A stretch of 64,000 bases of DNA from NCBI RefSeq assembly GCF_003143555.1, contig NZ_CP029347.1, forward strand, positions 248,001 through 312,000, read 5' to 3'. The DNA is from Saliniradius amylolyticus (GTDB lineage Bacteria; Pseudomonadota; Gammaproteobacteria; Enterobacterales; Alteromonadaceae). Shown one piece after another: positions 55,136-63,123 of the stretch. Below the pieces are notes generated by a model, which ran no database searches, was not told the origin of the DNA, and saw nothing but the letters and a program-made list of their open reading frames with translations. Position 1 is the stretch's first letter; each line of letters opens with the position of its first letter. The position numbers were made by a program, and so were the translations under genes.

Positions 55136-56467
55136 ATGCAAGCACAGCAGACTCTAAGCGAAATTCAGAACGTGGTCAGCGATGTATTAAGTCTCGCCAA
55201 ACAGAAGGGGGCCACCGCCGCAGAAGCCAGTATGAGCAAGGTTCAGGGCATCTCAGTGGGCTCCAGACTGCGTCAGATTGAAACCCTGGAGTTTACTAAC
55301 GATGGCGGTTTGGGGATTACCGTGTATGTAGGGCAGCGCAAAGGCAGTGCCTCAACTGCCGACTTGCGTCCTGAAGCCTTGCAGCAGACCGTAGCTAAAG
55401 CGGTGGAAATTGCCCGCTATACCAGTGAAGACCCCTGCACAGGGCTGGCCGATAAGGCCATGATCGCCACCGATATTCCCGATCTGAACCTCTATCATCC
55501 GCAGGAGCTGGATGCCGAACAGGCAATCGCCCAGGCTATTGCCGCCGAGGAAGCGGCTTTTGCCGCCGATGACCGTATTGTCAATTCAGATGGTGCCGCC
55601 TTTAACGCCAATCTCGGGGTTAAGGTATATGGCAACACCCATGGCATTAATGCGGGCTATCCCAGCAGTCGCTACAGTTTAAGCTGTGTGGTGATCGGCA
55701 AAGATGGCGATGATATGCAGCGTGACTACAGCTACACACTCAGTCGCAAAGCCGGTGAACTGCTGACGCCGGAACAGATTGGTCAGGAGGCCGCCAGACA
55801 CACTTTGTCTCGTCTGGGCTCACGTAAGGCTAAGACCGATAAGGTACCGGTGATCTTCCACCATGATCTGGCACCCGCCTTGTTTGGCCATTTCGTGGCC
55901 GCCATCAGCGGTGGCAGCCTGTATCGGAACTCGTCGTTCTTGCTGGATCACAAGGGTAAACAGGTACTGCCCTCCTGGCTGAATATCAGTGAACGACCTC
56001 ACCTCACGGCAGGCCTTGCCAGCAGTCCTTTCGATTATGAAGGGGTGCGTACCCGGGATATGGAAATCGTTACCGACGGGATCCTGCAAGATTATCTGCT
56101 GACCAGCTATTCGGCTCGTAAATTAGGATTGCAAACTAATGGGCATGCCGGTGGCATACACAACTGGTTGGTAACGGATACCGGAGACTCGCTGGATGCT
56201 TTGGTGAAGAAAATGGGGCGCGGTTTATTGGTAACCGAATTGATGGGGCAGGGCGTGAATATCGTTAATGGCGATTATTCCCGTGGTGCGGCCGGTTTCT
56301 GGGTGGAAAACGGCGAGATTCAATATCCCGTTCACGAGGTGACCATCGCCGGAAACTTAAAGCAGATGCTGATGGGTATCCAGGCCATCGGCACGGATAC
56401 AGAGACCCGCGGTAGCATTGCCACGGGCTCGGTGTTGATTGATCAAATGCAGGTAGCAGGGAATTAA
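55136..56467 (+). CDS. pmbA: Metalloprotease subunit PmbA (TldE)
   Basis: Second subunit of the TldD/TldE protease, 443 residues, with no HExxxH, as expected for the non-catalytic partner. Segments NDGGLGITVYVGQRKGSAST, HHDLAPALFGHFVAAISGGS and GHAGGIHNWLVTDTGDS align with PmbA. The ATG at 55136 has a poor ribosome site but starts the normal N-terminus. It stands between yjgA and a shared terminator. Confidence 0.95.
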   Translation: MQAQQTLSEIQNVVSDVLSLAKQKGATAAEASMSKVQGISVGSRLRQIETLEFTNDGGLGITVYVGQRKGSASTADLRPEALQQTVAKAVEIARYTSEDPCTGLADKAMIATDIPDLNLYHPQELDAEQAIAQAIAAEEAAFAADDRIVNSDGAAFNANLGVKVYGNTHGINAGYPSSRYSLSCVVIGKDGDDMQRDYSYTLSRKAGELLTPEQIGQEAARHTLSRLGSRKAKTDKVPVIFHHDLAPALFGHFVAAISGGSLYRNSSFLLDHKGKQVLPSWLNISERPHLTAGLASSPFDYEGVRTRDMEIVTDGILQDYLLTSYSARKLGLQTNGHAGGIHNWLVTDTGDSLDALVKKMGRGLLVTELMGQGVNIVNGDYSRGAAGFWVENGEIQYPVHEVTIAGNLKQMLMGIQAIGTDTETRGSIATGSVLIDQMQVAGN

Positions 56468-56544
56468 TTGCTGTTGTTGCTTCGCTCTGATTAATCCATG
56501 AGATTCTAGGTGCGTTTATGATGGCAGCTTTTCAGAGCTGAACT

Positions 56545-56574
56545 AAAAAAGGCCGGTAAAAACCGGCCTTTTTT
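56545..56574. terminator. Bidirectional terminator between pmbA and arcA
   Basis: AAAAAAGGCCGGT / ACCGGCCTTTTTT with an AAAA loop has A and T tracts on both sides, so it can stop pmbA (+) and arcA (-), which converge here. Confidence 0.93.
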
Positions 56575-56596
56575 ATTGTTTGGTTGTGCGCAGCGT

Positions 56597-57304
56597 TTAA
56601 CTGTCCACTTCGCCACTGAACCGGTAGCCTTCCCCATGGATAGTGGTGATCAGATCATCACCGTTGGCTTCCGATTCGAAGTGCTTACGGATACGGCGGA
56701 TGGTCACATCCACGGTGCGGTCATTGGGACGCAGCTCACGACCCGTCATCTCCATAATCAGCTGCTCACGGGTCAGGATTTTACCGGGGTGGCGCAGGAA
56801 CAGGTGCAGAGCGCGGAATTCGCTGCGAGGCAGGCGGAACTCGTTGCCAGATGGTGAAATCAGACTACGACTGTCGCCATCCAGGGTCCAACCATTAAAG
56901 CTGACTTTATTCGGCAAATCATCATCATCGCTGCTATTCATGGTGCGGGAAAGCAGGTTACGGGCTCGGATGGTCAGTTCTCTGGGGTTAAACGGCTTGG
57001 TCAGATAGTCGTCGGCACCAATTTCCAGACCCAGGATACGATCCACATCGTTGTCCCGACCGGTGAGGAAAATCAGGCCCACGTTTTTACGGTCACGCAC
57101 TTCACGCGCCAGAATCAGACCATTACGACCCGGAAGGTTAATATCCATAACGACTAAGTTAATGGTGTTGTTCTCAAACAGGTCGTGCATCTCTTCGCCG
57201 TTCTCGGCTTCCAGCACCTGGTAGCCTTCGGCTTCGAATAAACTCTTCAGCGTCGTTCTGGTTACGACTTCATCTTCAACAATCAGAATATTTGGGGTCT
57301 GCAT
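56597..57304 (-). CDS. arcA: Response regulator ArcA
   Basis: OmpR-family regulator of aerobic/anaerobic metabolism. The 235 residues start [15 protein letters not shown], have the phosphorylation site Asp54 (VVMDINLPG), [21 protein letters not shown] with Lys about 104, and a winged helix ending in RRIRKHFES. Close identity to E. coli ArcA along its whole length makes the name secure. arcB is not adjacent; the neighbour upstream is a different sensor kinase, 136 bases away on the same strand. Confidence 0.96.
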   Translation of the reverse strand: MQTPNILIVEDEVVTRTTLKSLFEAEGYQVLEAENGEEMHDLFENNTINLVVMDINLPGRNGLILAREVRDRKNVGLIFLTGRDNDVDRILGLEIGADDYLTKPFNPRELTIRARNLLSRTMNSSDDDDLPNKVSFNGWTLDGDSRSLISPSGNEFRLPRSEFRALHLFLRHPGKILTREQLIMEMTGRELRPNDRTVDVTIRRIRKHFESEANGDDLITTIHGEGYRFSGEVDS

Positions 57305-57440
57305 CTTGTCCGAACCGTCAGTTGTTAGCTTTTTGTTATTTTATCAGAATCTGTGATAGAAGGCATAAGTATGTCTTTATAATGAAAAAACAAGGTGTAG
57401 CAGTAATTTAATATCAGGGATCTGAACCAGAAAACCTGTG

Positions 57441-59066
57441 TTACATGTCGGTTTTGGGGGTAACCGGGAAGCGGATTACAAACTCGACGCCTTCCCCTTC
57501 TTCGCTACTAACTGAGATAGAGCCGTTCAACGCCTGGGTGATCAGGTTGTACACCAAATGTAATCCTAGCCCGCTGCCGCCCTGTCCGCGTTTGGTGGTG
57601 ACAAAGGGATCGAAGATGCGTTTACACATTTCTTCGGGAATGCCCTTGCCGTTATCTTTGTAGACGATAGTCAGTTGATTGCCTTTGTCGAGGCTGACGT
57701 CGATGTCGATCTGACCATGGTCGATAAACTCAAATCCGTGTATCAATGAGTTCATAATCAGATTAATCATCACCTGATTAATGGGACCCGCCTTGGATTC
57801 GATGGTCAGGTTGTCATCGCAATGCAGGTTGATGTCGTGCTTAACCTTTTTAAGCTTAGGCCGCATGGACATGAGGATCTCATCCATCAGCTGGGTAAAG
57901 CGGAACACACGAGTATTTTCACTGGTTTGATCCACTGCAACCTGCTTGAAGCTGGAGATCAGTTCGGCAGCGCGATTCAGGTTCCGATAGATGATGTTCA
58001 GGTTCTCTTCGCCTTCCTGGATAAATTTGGCAAGGCTGCTGGCTTTCAGTTGTTTGGCGTTAAAGTCTTTCTCTAGCTGACTCAGTCTGTCCAGCATCAT
58101 GGTTGACGCGGTAACGCCCAAGCCGATGGGGGTGTTTACCTCATGGGCAACGCCGGCCACCATATCGCCCAGAGACGCCATTTTTTCGTTTTGTACGATC
58201 TGTCGCTGAAACTGATGCAGTTTTTCCAGAGTCTCAATGAGCTCTTTGTTGGCTTCTTTTAAGGCGGTAGTCCTGCTGCTGACTTTTTCTTCCAGAGACA
58301 GGTTCAGACGGCGGTATTCGTCTTCGGCTTCTTCCTGTGCCTTAATATGCTGTTGAATGCGCTCCAGCATCTGGTTAAACGCCTTGGCGAGTATGTCCAG
58401 CTCTTTCAGTGACGAATGGTCCGCTCTTAGCCGGTAATCCTTCTGACCGGCGACGTGCTGAACGATACTGACCAGATCCTGAATGGGGTCAGTCACCGAG
58501 CGCTGCATCCGTAAGGTGAGGGCGAGACTGAGTAACAGTGCTACCAACAGCACGCTCACGGCAATCAGAACGGTGTTGATGATCAGAGAGTTTAGTGACT
58601 CGGTGGAGGCCCGCACATAGGTGTAGCCGATAAGATCCTGCTGGCGATAAATCGGGGTGATGATTTCCAGGATGTCTTCAGAAAATTTTGGCTTAGACAA
58701 TTCTTCCAGACGATGGGTCATAGAGGGGATAGGGGCCTGCCCCGTTTTATTATAACTGGCAAAAAAGGCCAGCTCTCCGTCCAGATTCTGCTTATAGATG
58801 TGTAGGTTTTGTACAAAACTGGCCGCTTCCAGCGTACTTAGCGCCTGTTCCTCGCGTATATTGTCGTCCTGAAGCAGCATTTCACCTGAGCTATTGCCCA
58901 CCAATTCGGCGAGCGTTTTTACTTCGCTGACGATGTTCTCTTTGTAGGTAGTGATCTGGGAATACAGGGTGATGCCGGTCGACAGCAACAGCGCCACAGT
59001 AGTGATACACATCACCACTGTGATCAACAAGCTTTTCAGTGAAAGGGCCCGATTGTTTTCACCCAT
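57441..59066 (-). CDS. Membrane sensor histidine kinase (HAMP, HPK4-like), upstream of arcA
   Basis: The 541-residue kinase has helix 1 (about 12-34), a periplasmic sensor of about 125 residues, helix 2 (about 160-184), a HAMP domain (about 186-240), a coiled coil (about 240-290), and a HisKA/HATPase pair with His308 in VAGVAHEVNTPIGLG, an N box NLIMNSL, and G boxes DNGKGIPEE and GQGGSGLGLHLVYNL. It lacks the PAS, receiver and HPt domains of ArcB. The NTPIG motif places it in the HPK4-like group. It is upstream of arcA on the same strand with an independent 136-base gap. It may signal to ArcA, or only be a neighbour. Confidence 0.9.
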   Translation of the reverse strand: MGENNRALSLKSLLITVVMCITTVALLLSTGITLYSQITTYKENIVSEVKTLAELVGNSSGEMLLQDDNIREEQALSTLEAASFVQNLHIYKQNLDGELAFFASYNKTGQAPIPSMTHRLEELSKPKFSEDILEIITPIYRQQDLIGYTYVRASTESLNSLIINTVLIAVSVLLVALLLSLALTLRMQRSVTDPIQDLVSIVQHVAGQKDYRLRADHSSLKELDILAKAFNQMLERIQQHIKAQEEAEDEYRRLNLSLEEKVSSRTTALKEANKELIETLEKLHQFQRQIVQNEKMASLGDMVAGVAHEVNTPIGLGVTASTMMLDRLSQLEKDFNAKQLKASSLAKFIQEGEENLNIIYRNLNRAAELISSFKQVAVDQTSENTRVFRFTQLMDEILMSMRPKLKKVKHDINLHCDDNLTIESKAGPINQVMINLIMNSLIHGFEFIDHGQIDIDVSLDKGNQLTIVYKDNGKGIPEEMCKRIFDPFVTTKRGQGGSGLGLHLVYNLITQALNGSISVSSEEGEGVEFVIRFPVTPKTDM

Positions 59067-59127
59067 GGGCGATTTTTATTCCTGTTCGCTATTGAGTCTT
59101 TGTAAGCCTAGTTTCATATTGAAGCAA

Positions 59128-59589
59128 ATGTCTGAAATTTCCAATAGTTTATCTGGTTCGATGAGCGATTACCTTCAACAATATGATACGCAACTATGGG
59201 CGCTCTACCGGCAAACCCTGTTTGAGATTAGCCCGGAGTTTTATATACCCTCGTCTGGCGCCGTTATTACGGCCTGTAATCCCGAGGGCCATATCCTCAG
59301 CCAGGGCGCCAATCAGCAACGCATGGCTGAACTTAAACAGCAGCTCAGGGAACGGGATCTTACCTACCAGTCGTTGGTGGGTATGAGTCCCGACCAACAG
59401 CACCAGGAGCCCAGCTTGCTCATTGAATGCAATAGAGATCAGGCGCTTAAACTGTGTCAGCAATACCGTCAGAACGCCTACTTCTGGTTATCAAAGGGGC
59501 AGTTGTGGCTAGTGCCTGCGTTACACCCCGGCCCAAAAGTAGCGATGGGCTCTCTACGGCAACGATTAGTAACGAGCCAGCTCGAGTAG
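59128..59589 (+). CDS. DUF3293 family protein
   Basis: The 153-residue product (start ATG 59128; ATG 59161 is possible) has the DUF3293 pattern: ISPEFYIPSSGAVITACNPEG, then QQRMAELKQQLRERDLTYQS, GMSPDQQHQEPSLLIE and CQQYRQNAYFWLSKGQLWLV. Function unknown; no membrane segment. It is divergent from the kinase gene (61 bases between starts) and its end overlaps the small exported-protein gene on the other strand by 24 bases. Confidence 0.82.
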   Translation: MSEISNSLSGSMSDYLQQYDTQLWALYRQTLFEISPEFYIPSSGAVITACNPEGHILSQGANQQRMAELKQQLRERDLTYQSLVGMSPDQQHQEPSLLIECNRDQALKLCQQYRQNAYFWLSKGQLWLVPALHPGPKVAMGSLRQRLVTSQLE

Positions 59590-59910
59590 CCTATCGGCTT
59601 CAATGTTGTACAGGGCTTCCATCTGTTGCAACTGCATCTCCTGATTGATGCGCTCCTGCTCCGATTCGGGTTGCTTCAGGAGCGGCTTAAAGTCGGTCAG
59701 ACACAGACAGATAATGCCCTTATCATCGGCGAGCCCGGTGCTGATCTCATCGACGCGCTTATAAATGAGGTTCGGGCAAGGCTCTGACCGTGAGGGCCCC
59801 TCAATGCACTGGTCGGGCAGTGCGCTTGCCGTTGTGCTGGCTAACAGGTTAATACTTGCGATCAGGGCAATGCTTTGGGGCCTCAAGAGCCTGCTGATAT
59901 AACGCAACAT
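59566..59910 (-). CDS. Small exported Cys-containing protein overlapping the glgA 3' end
   Basis: A start at ATG 59910 gives a 114-residue product with a signal peptide (MLRYISRLLRPQSIALIASI ... STTASA), an early Cys-rich part (DQCIEGPSRSEPC), and ICLCLTD further on, then a Gln/Glu/Leu-rich helix at the end. AGGAGG lies 12 bases before the ATG. The gene overlaps the last 62 bases of glgA in another frame and ends opposite the DUF3293 gene. I do not recognise a family. The four cysteines could form two disulfides in the periplasm. Confidence 0.7.
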   Translation of the reverse strand: MLRYISRLLRPQSIALIASINLLASTTASALPDQCIEGPSRSEPCPNLIYKRVDEISTGLADDKGIICLCLTDFKPLLKQPESEQERINQEMQLQQMEALYNIEADRLLELARY

Positions 59911-61309
59911 AATGTTCGGCTGCCTCCTGCCAGGTAAAACGGGTCTGCATGGCGCGTTTTTGCACCTGCCTGAATCGATCGGGGTACTCATAATAAAACA
60001 ACAGAGCCCGCCGAATACAGTGCAGCAGTGCTGAACTGTCAGGAGACTGGAACACAAAGCCGGTGGCCGATTCCGGAGCCGCGCTGACGTCGATAACGGT
60101 ATCGGCCAAGCCGCCCACAGCCCGAACGATAGGCAGCGTGCCATAGGCCAGACTGTACATTTGATTAAGACCACAGGGTTCGAACAAAGAGGGCATCAGG
60201 AAAAAGTCACTGGCGGCTTCTACATTATGCGCCAGCGTATTACTGAAGTCGTTGCAGTAGACAAATTGTGCCGGATTTCGGTGTTGGACCCGGGTCAGTT
60301 CATCACTGATGCCAGGGTCTCCGGTGCCGACAATAATCAGCTGTACCCGGTGTTGTAATACCTGCTCCAGAATGGGCAGCAGAAAGCCAAAGCCCTTCTG
60401 TTCTGTCAGCCGACACAACATGCCAATCAGTGGAATGTCTGGAGCTGGCTCCAGACCAAACTGCTGTTGTAAGGCCCGCTTACAGTCGGTTTTACCGCTG
60501 ATTTCCTCGGGGCCAAAATGGGCTGGCAGGAGAGGGTCGGTGGCCGGGTCCCACTGGCTGTAATCACAGCCGTTAAGGATTCCGGAGACATCCTGGCGAC
60601 GCTGGAAAAATGACTGGTAGAGGTGATGGGATCCGAGCGGGGTTAACAGCTCACTGGCGTAATTGGGGCTGACCGCATTGATCTTACTGGCGTACTGAAC
60701 CCCCAAACGCAGGAAGTTAATTTCGCCGTATTCGTTGGTCTGGCTGATAAGCTTGGGATCGTGTTGTAGGCAGGGGATCTCTCTTAAGGGGTAGGCCCCC
60801 TGAAAGGCACCATTATGAATGGTCAACAGCGTGCGAGTGTCTTTGAAAAAGCCGCTGTTGTCACGCTCGGCGAAATAAGGGCATAGTGCCGTGTGCCAGT
60901 CGTTGCACTGAATAATATCAGGGTGAAAGTCTATCGCCTTAGCGGTTTCAAGCGCCGCCATCGAGAAAAACGCAAAGCGCTCGCCATTATCATCGAAGGG
61001 TTGATACCCGTCCGAGTACAGACCGGCCCGGTGAAAATAGTCCGGGTAGTCAACGCAATACACGGGCACTCTCTCTAGCTCCAGACGTTTAATATGAAAG
61101 CGGTACTGCCGGCCACCGGCATTGAGACACTGCTCTTCCGTCTCATTAACGAGCTGATATTTGTGGGCCATATCGCGATAGTAGGGTTTGACGATACGGA
61201 CATCGTGGCCCATCGCTTTTAAGGCCAGAGGCAGAGCTTTGCCCACATCGGCCAGACCGCCGGTTTTGGCCAGATCCTCAACTTCTGAAATTACAAACAG
61301 AATATTCAT
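59849..61309 (-). CDS. glgA: Glycogen synthase
   Basis: Bacterial GT5 ADP-glucose:glucan transferase of 486 residues. The ADP-glucose site KTGGLADVGKALPLAL is at residues 15-30. HNGAFQGAYPL, DWHTALCPYFAE and the C-terminal MPSLFEPCGLNQMYSLAYGTLP are family hallmarks. It begins directly after the glgC stop with no gap. No glgB, glgP or glgX lies in this window. Confidence 0.96.
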   Translation of the reverse strand: MNILFVISEVEDLAKTGGLADVGKALPLALKAMGHDVRIVKPYYRDMAHKYQLVNETEEQCLNAGGRQYRFHIKRLELERVPVYCVDYPDYFHRAGLYSDGYQPFDDNGERFAFFSMAALETAKAIDFHPDIIQCNDWHTALCPYFAERDNSGFFKDTRTLLTIHNGAFQGAYPLREIPCLQHDPKLISQTNEYGEINFLRLGVQYASKINAVSPNYASELLTPLGSHHLYQSFFQRRQDVSGILNGCDYSQWDPATDPLLPAHFGPEEISGKTDCKRALQQQFGLEPAPDIPLIGMLCRLTEQKGFGFLLPILEQVLQHRVQLIIVGTGDPGISDELTRVQHRNPAQFVYCNDFSNTLAHNVEAASDFFLMPSLFEPCGLNQMYSLAYGTLPIVRAVGGLADTVIDVSAAPESATGFVFQSPDSSALLHCIRRALLFYYEYPDRFRQVQKRAMQTRFTWQEAAEHYVALYQQALEAPKHCPDRKY

Positions 61310-62536
61310 CTAATTACCTACGTAAGCCCCTTTGGACAGCACGACTAAGCCTTCGTCGGTGACCGTTAAGCCGCGATCCCGGTCCTCGGCATTGTCGATA
61401 CCGATACGGGTGCCCGGTGCAATGGTAACGCCTTTATCGGCGACTACCCGATTGAGCTCACAGCCAGCGCCAATAGTGCTGGTGCCCAAAAATATGCTTT
61501 CTTTAAGACTGGCTCCCGCACCCACATCGATCTTATAACCCAGTACGGAGCGCTCCACATTGGCGCCGACGATGGTACAGCCGGCGGCGATCATAGAATC
61601 GCTGATGGCCGACTGGGTGCCGTCATTATCCCCTAAAATTCGTGCCGGGGCGACGGGAGGGTGGTAAGAACGCAGCGGCCATTTGGGATTGGTCAAATCC
61701 AGCGGTGGGCTGCAGCTCAACAAATCCATATGGGCTTCCCAGAACGAATACAGAGTACCTACATCACGCCAGTAATGGCTGCGACCTTCCTCGCCGGGGA
61801 TCTGGTTCAGGGTAAAGTCATACACATAGACCGAACCCTTGGGGTAAAGCTTGGGGATGATGTCGTTGCCAAAGTCATGGCTGGATAATTTATCTTCGGC
61901 ATCTTTATGCAGGGTGTCGAACAGTACCTGGGTGTCGAAAATATAATTGCCCATGGAGACCAGCGCCGAATTGGGATCATCCGGCAGTGGCTTGGGGTTG
62001 GCTGGCTTCTCTTCAAAGCCGATCATGCGAAAGTTCTCATCCACCTCAATGACCCCGAAGCGGCTGGCCTCAGCCAGAGGAACCCGTGTGGCACAGACGG
62101 TCAGGTCAGCCTGTTTCTTTTCGTGGTAGCGTACTGCCTGGCGTACTTCCATCTTATAGATATGGTCTGAGCCGAAGATACACACATTGTCTGGCTCATG
62201 GATTTCGATCAAACGCAGGTTCTGGTAAATGGCGTCGGCTGTTCCCTCGTACCAGCGCTTACCCATGCGCATCTGTGCTGGAATGGCGTCGATGAAATTG
62301 CCGGTCAGTCCTGACAGGTACCAGGCTTGCCGTAGATGAATGTTCAACGACTGAGATTTAAACTGGGTGAGCACATAGATCTTGAGCAGGTCGGAATTGA
62401 CGAAGTTGTTCAGCACAAAGTCGATCAATCGAAGGCCGCCAGCAAAGGGCACGGCGGGTTTGGTGCGGGTCTGGGTGAGCGGATAGAGGCGTGTTCCTGC
62501 CCCTCCGGCCATGATCATCGCAAGGGTTCTGGACAT
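61310..62536 (-). CDS. glgC: Glucose-1-phosphate adenylyltransferase
   Basis: ADP-glucose pyrophosphorylase, the committed step of glycogen synthesis. The ATG at 62536 (GGGAG 8 bases upstream) gives 408 residues starting MSRTLAMIMAGGAGTRLYPL; the longer frame from 62608 adds an unlikely polar leader. The substrate motif TKPAVPFAGGLRLIDF and the activator/second-site segment GFEEKPANPKPLPDDPN are present, followed by a beta-helix end. glgA follows directly. A 72-base upstream leader, then an unrelated small gene. Confidence 0.96.
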   Translation of the reverse strand: MSRTLAMIMAGGAGTRLYPLTQTRTKPAVPFAGGLRLIDFVLNNFVNSDLLKIYVLTQFKSQSLNIHLRQAWYLSGLTGNFIDAIPAQMRMGKRWYEGTADAIYQNLRLIEIHEPDNVCIFGSDHIYKMEVRQAVRYHEKKQADLTVCATRVPLAEASRFGVIEVDENFRMIGFEEKPANPKPLPDDPNSALVSMGNYIFDTQVLFDTLHKDAEDKLSSHDFGNDIIPKLYPKGSVYVYDFTLNQIPGEEGRSHYWRDVGTLYSFWEAHMDLLSCSPPLDLTNPKWPLRSYHPPVAPARILGDNDGTQSAISDSMIAAGCTIVGANVERSVLGYKIDVGAGASLKESIFLGTSTIGAGCELNRVVADKGVTIAPGTRIGIDNAEDRDRGLTVTDEGLVVLSKGAYVGN

Positions 62537-62651
62537 ATAGGCGGCTCCCGTTGTTGGTCCATCATTTGGCTGGTACAACTCAGTGTAGACAGTCAGTGTA
62601 GTGCCCAAATGGATCGTTGCGCAATCACAAATGGAGCTGGCTTGATCCCAG

Positions 62652-62885
62652 TCACGCGACCTGCGAAGCAGCCAGGCTCAAGTTCTCTAGTTGCCACTGA
62701 ATCTCCCGGATCTGATGAGTGAGACTATCGCGTTCTAATTCGTATTGATAACGAAACTCGGGTTCATCCTTCATCAACTGCTCGTATTGTGTAAGCAGCG
62801 GTTGAAGTTCCTGAATTCGTTGTTGAAGTGTTTTTTGGGTCTGATGGTAACCAAACTGAATAACTGAAACGTTCAACTGAGACAT
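62652..62885 (-). CDS. Small coiled-coil protein of unknown function
   Basis: The 77-residue product from ATG 62885 (AAAGGG about 9 bases upstream) is mostly predicted helix: QTQKTLQQRIQELQPLLTQY and YELERDSLTHQIREIQWQLENL have heptad-like leucines. No signal peptide or membrane segment. A second Met 18 bases earlier (62903) gives MRKGIV as an alternative start. It precedes glgC by 115 bases on the same strand; a functional link is not evident. Confidence 0.6.
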   Translation of the reverse strand: MSQLNVSVIQFGYHQTQKTLQQRIQELQPLLTQYEQLMKDEPEFRYQYELERDSLTHQIREIQWQLENLSLAASQVA

Positions 62886-63036
62886 AACGATACCCTTTCT
62901 CAACCAGATATATTGGTAAAGAAATCAAGATTAGTGCCAATTTATTTATCTGGCTGAAGGAAGACTCTGACAATTGGGAAACCAAGGTACAGAGCGGCTA
63001 TGACAACTGGGTGACGCTAGGGTGACACTTTGGTGA

Positions 63037-63075
63037 AGCTCTGTTCTGGTGCAGCTAAAGCACCAAAACAGGGCT
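63037..63075. repeat. Long hairpin in the gap between rsmC and the coiled-coil gene
   Basis: AGCTCTGTTCTGGTGC (63037-63052) pairs with GCACCAAAACAGGGCT (63060-63075): 16 bp with one mismatch and one wobble, 7-base loop. On the + strand it is followed by TAGTGTTTTCTT; on the - strand, the direction of rsmC, there is no T tract. It could end rsmC transcription weakly; the rest of the 238-base gap shows nothing else. Confidence 0.6.
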
Positions 63076-63123
63076 TAGTGTTTTCTTCGATATTCGCTTT
63101 CTGTTGAGAGCGATAAACACGCT

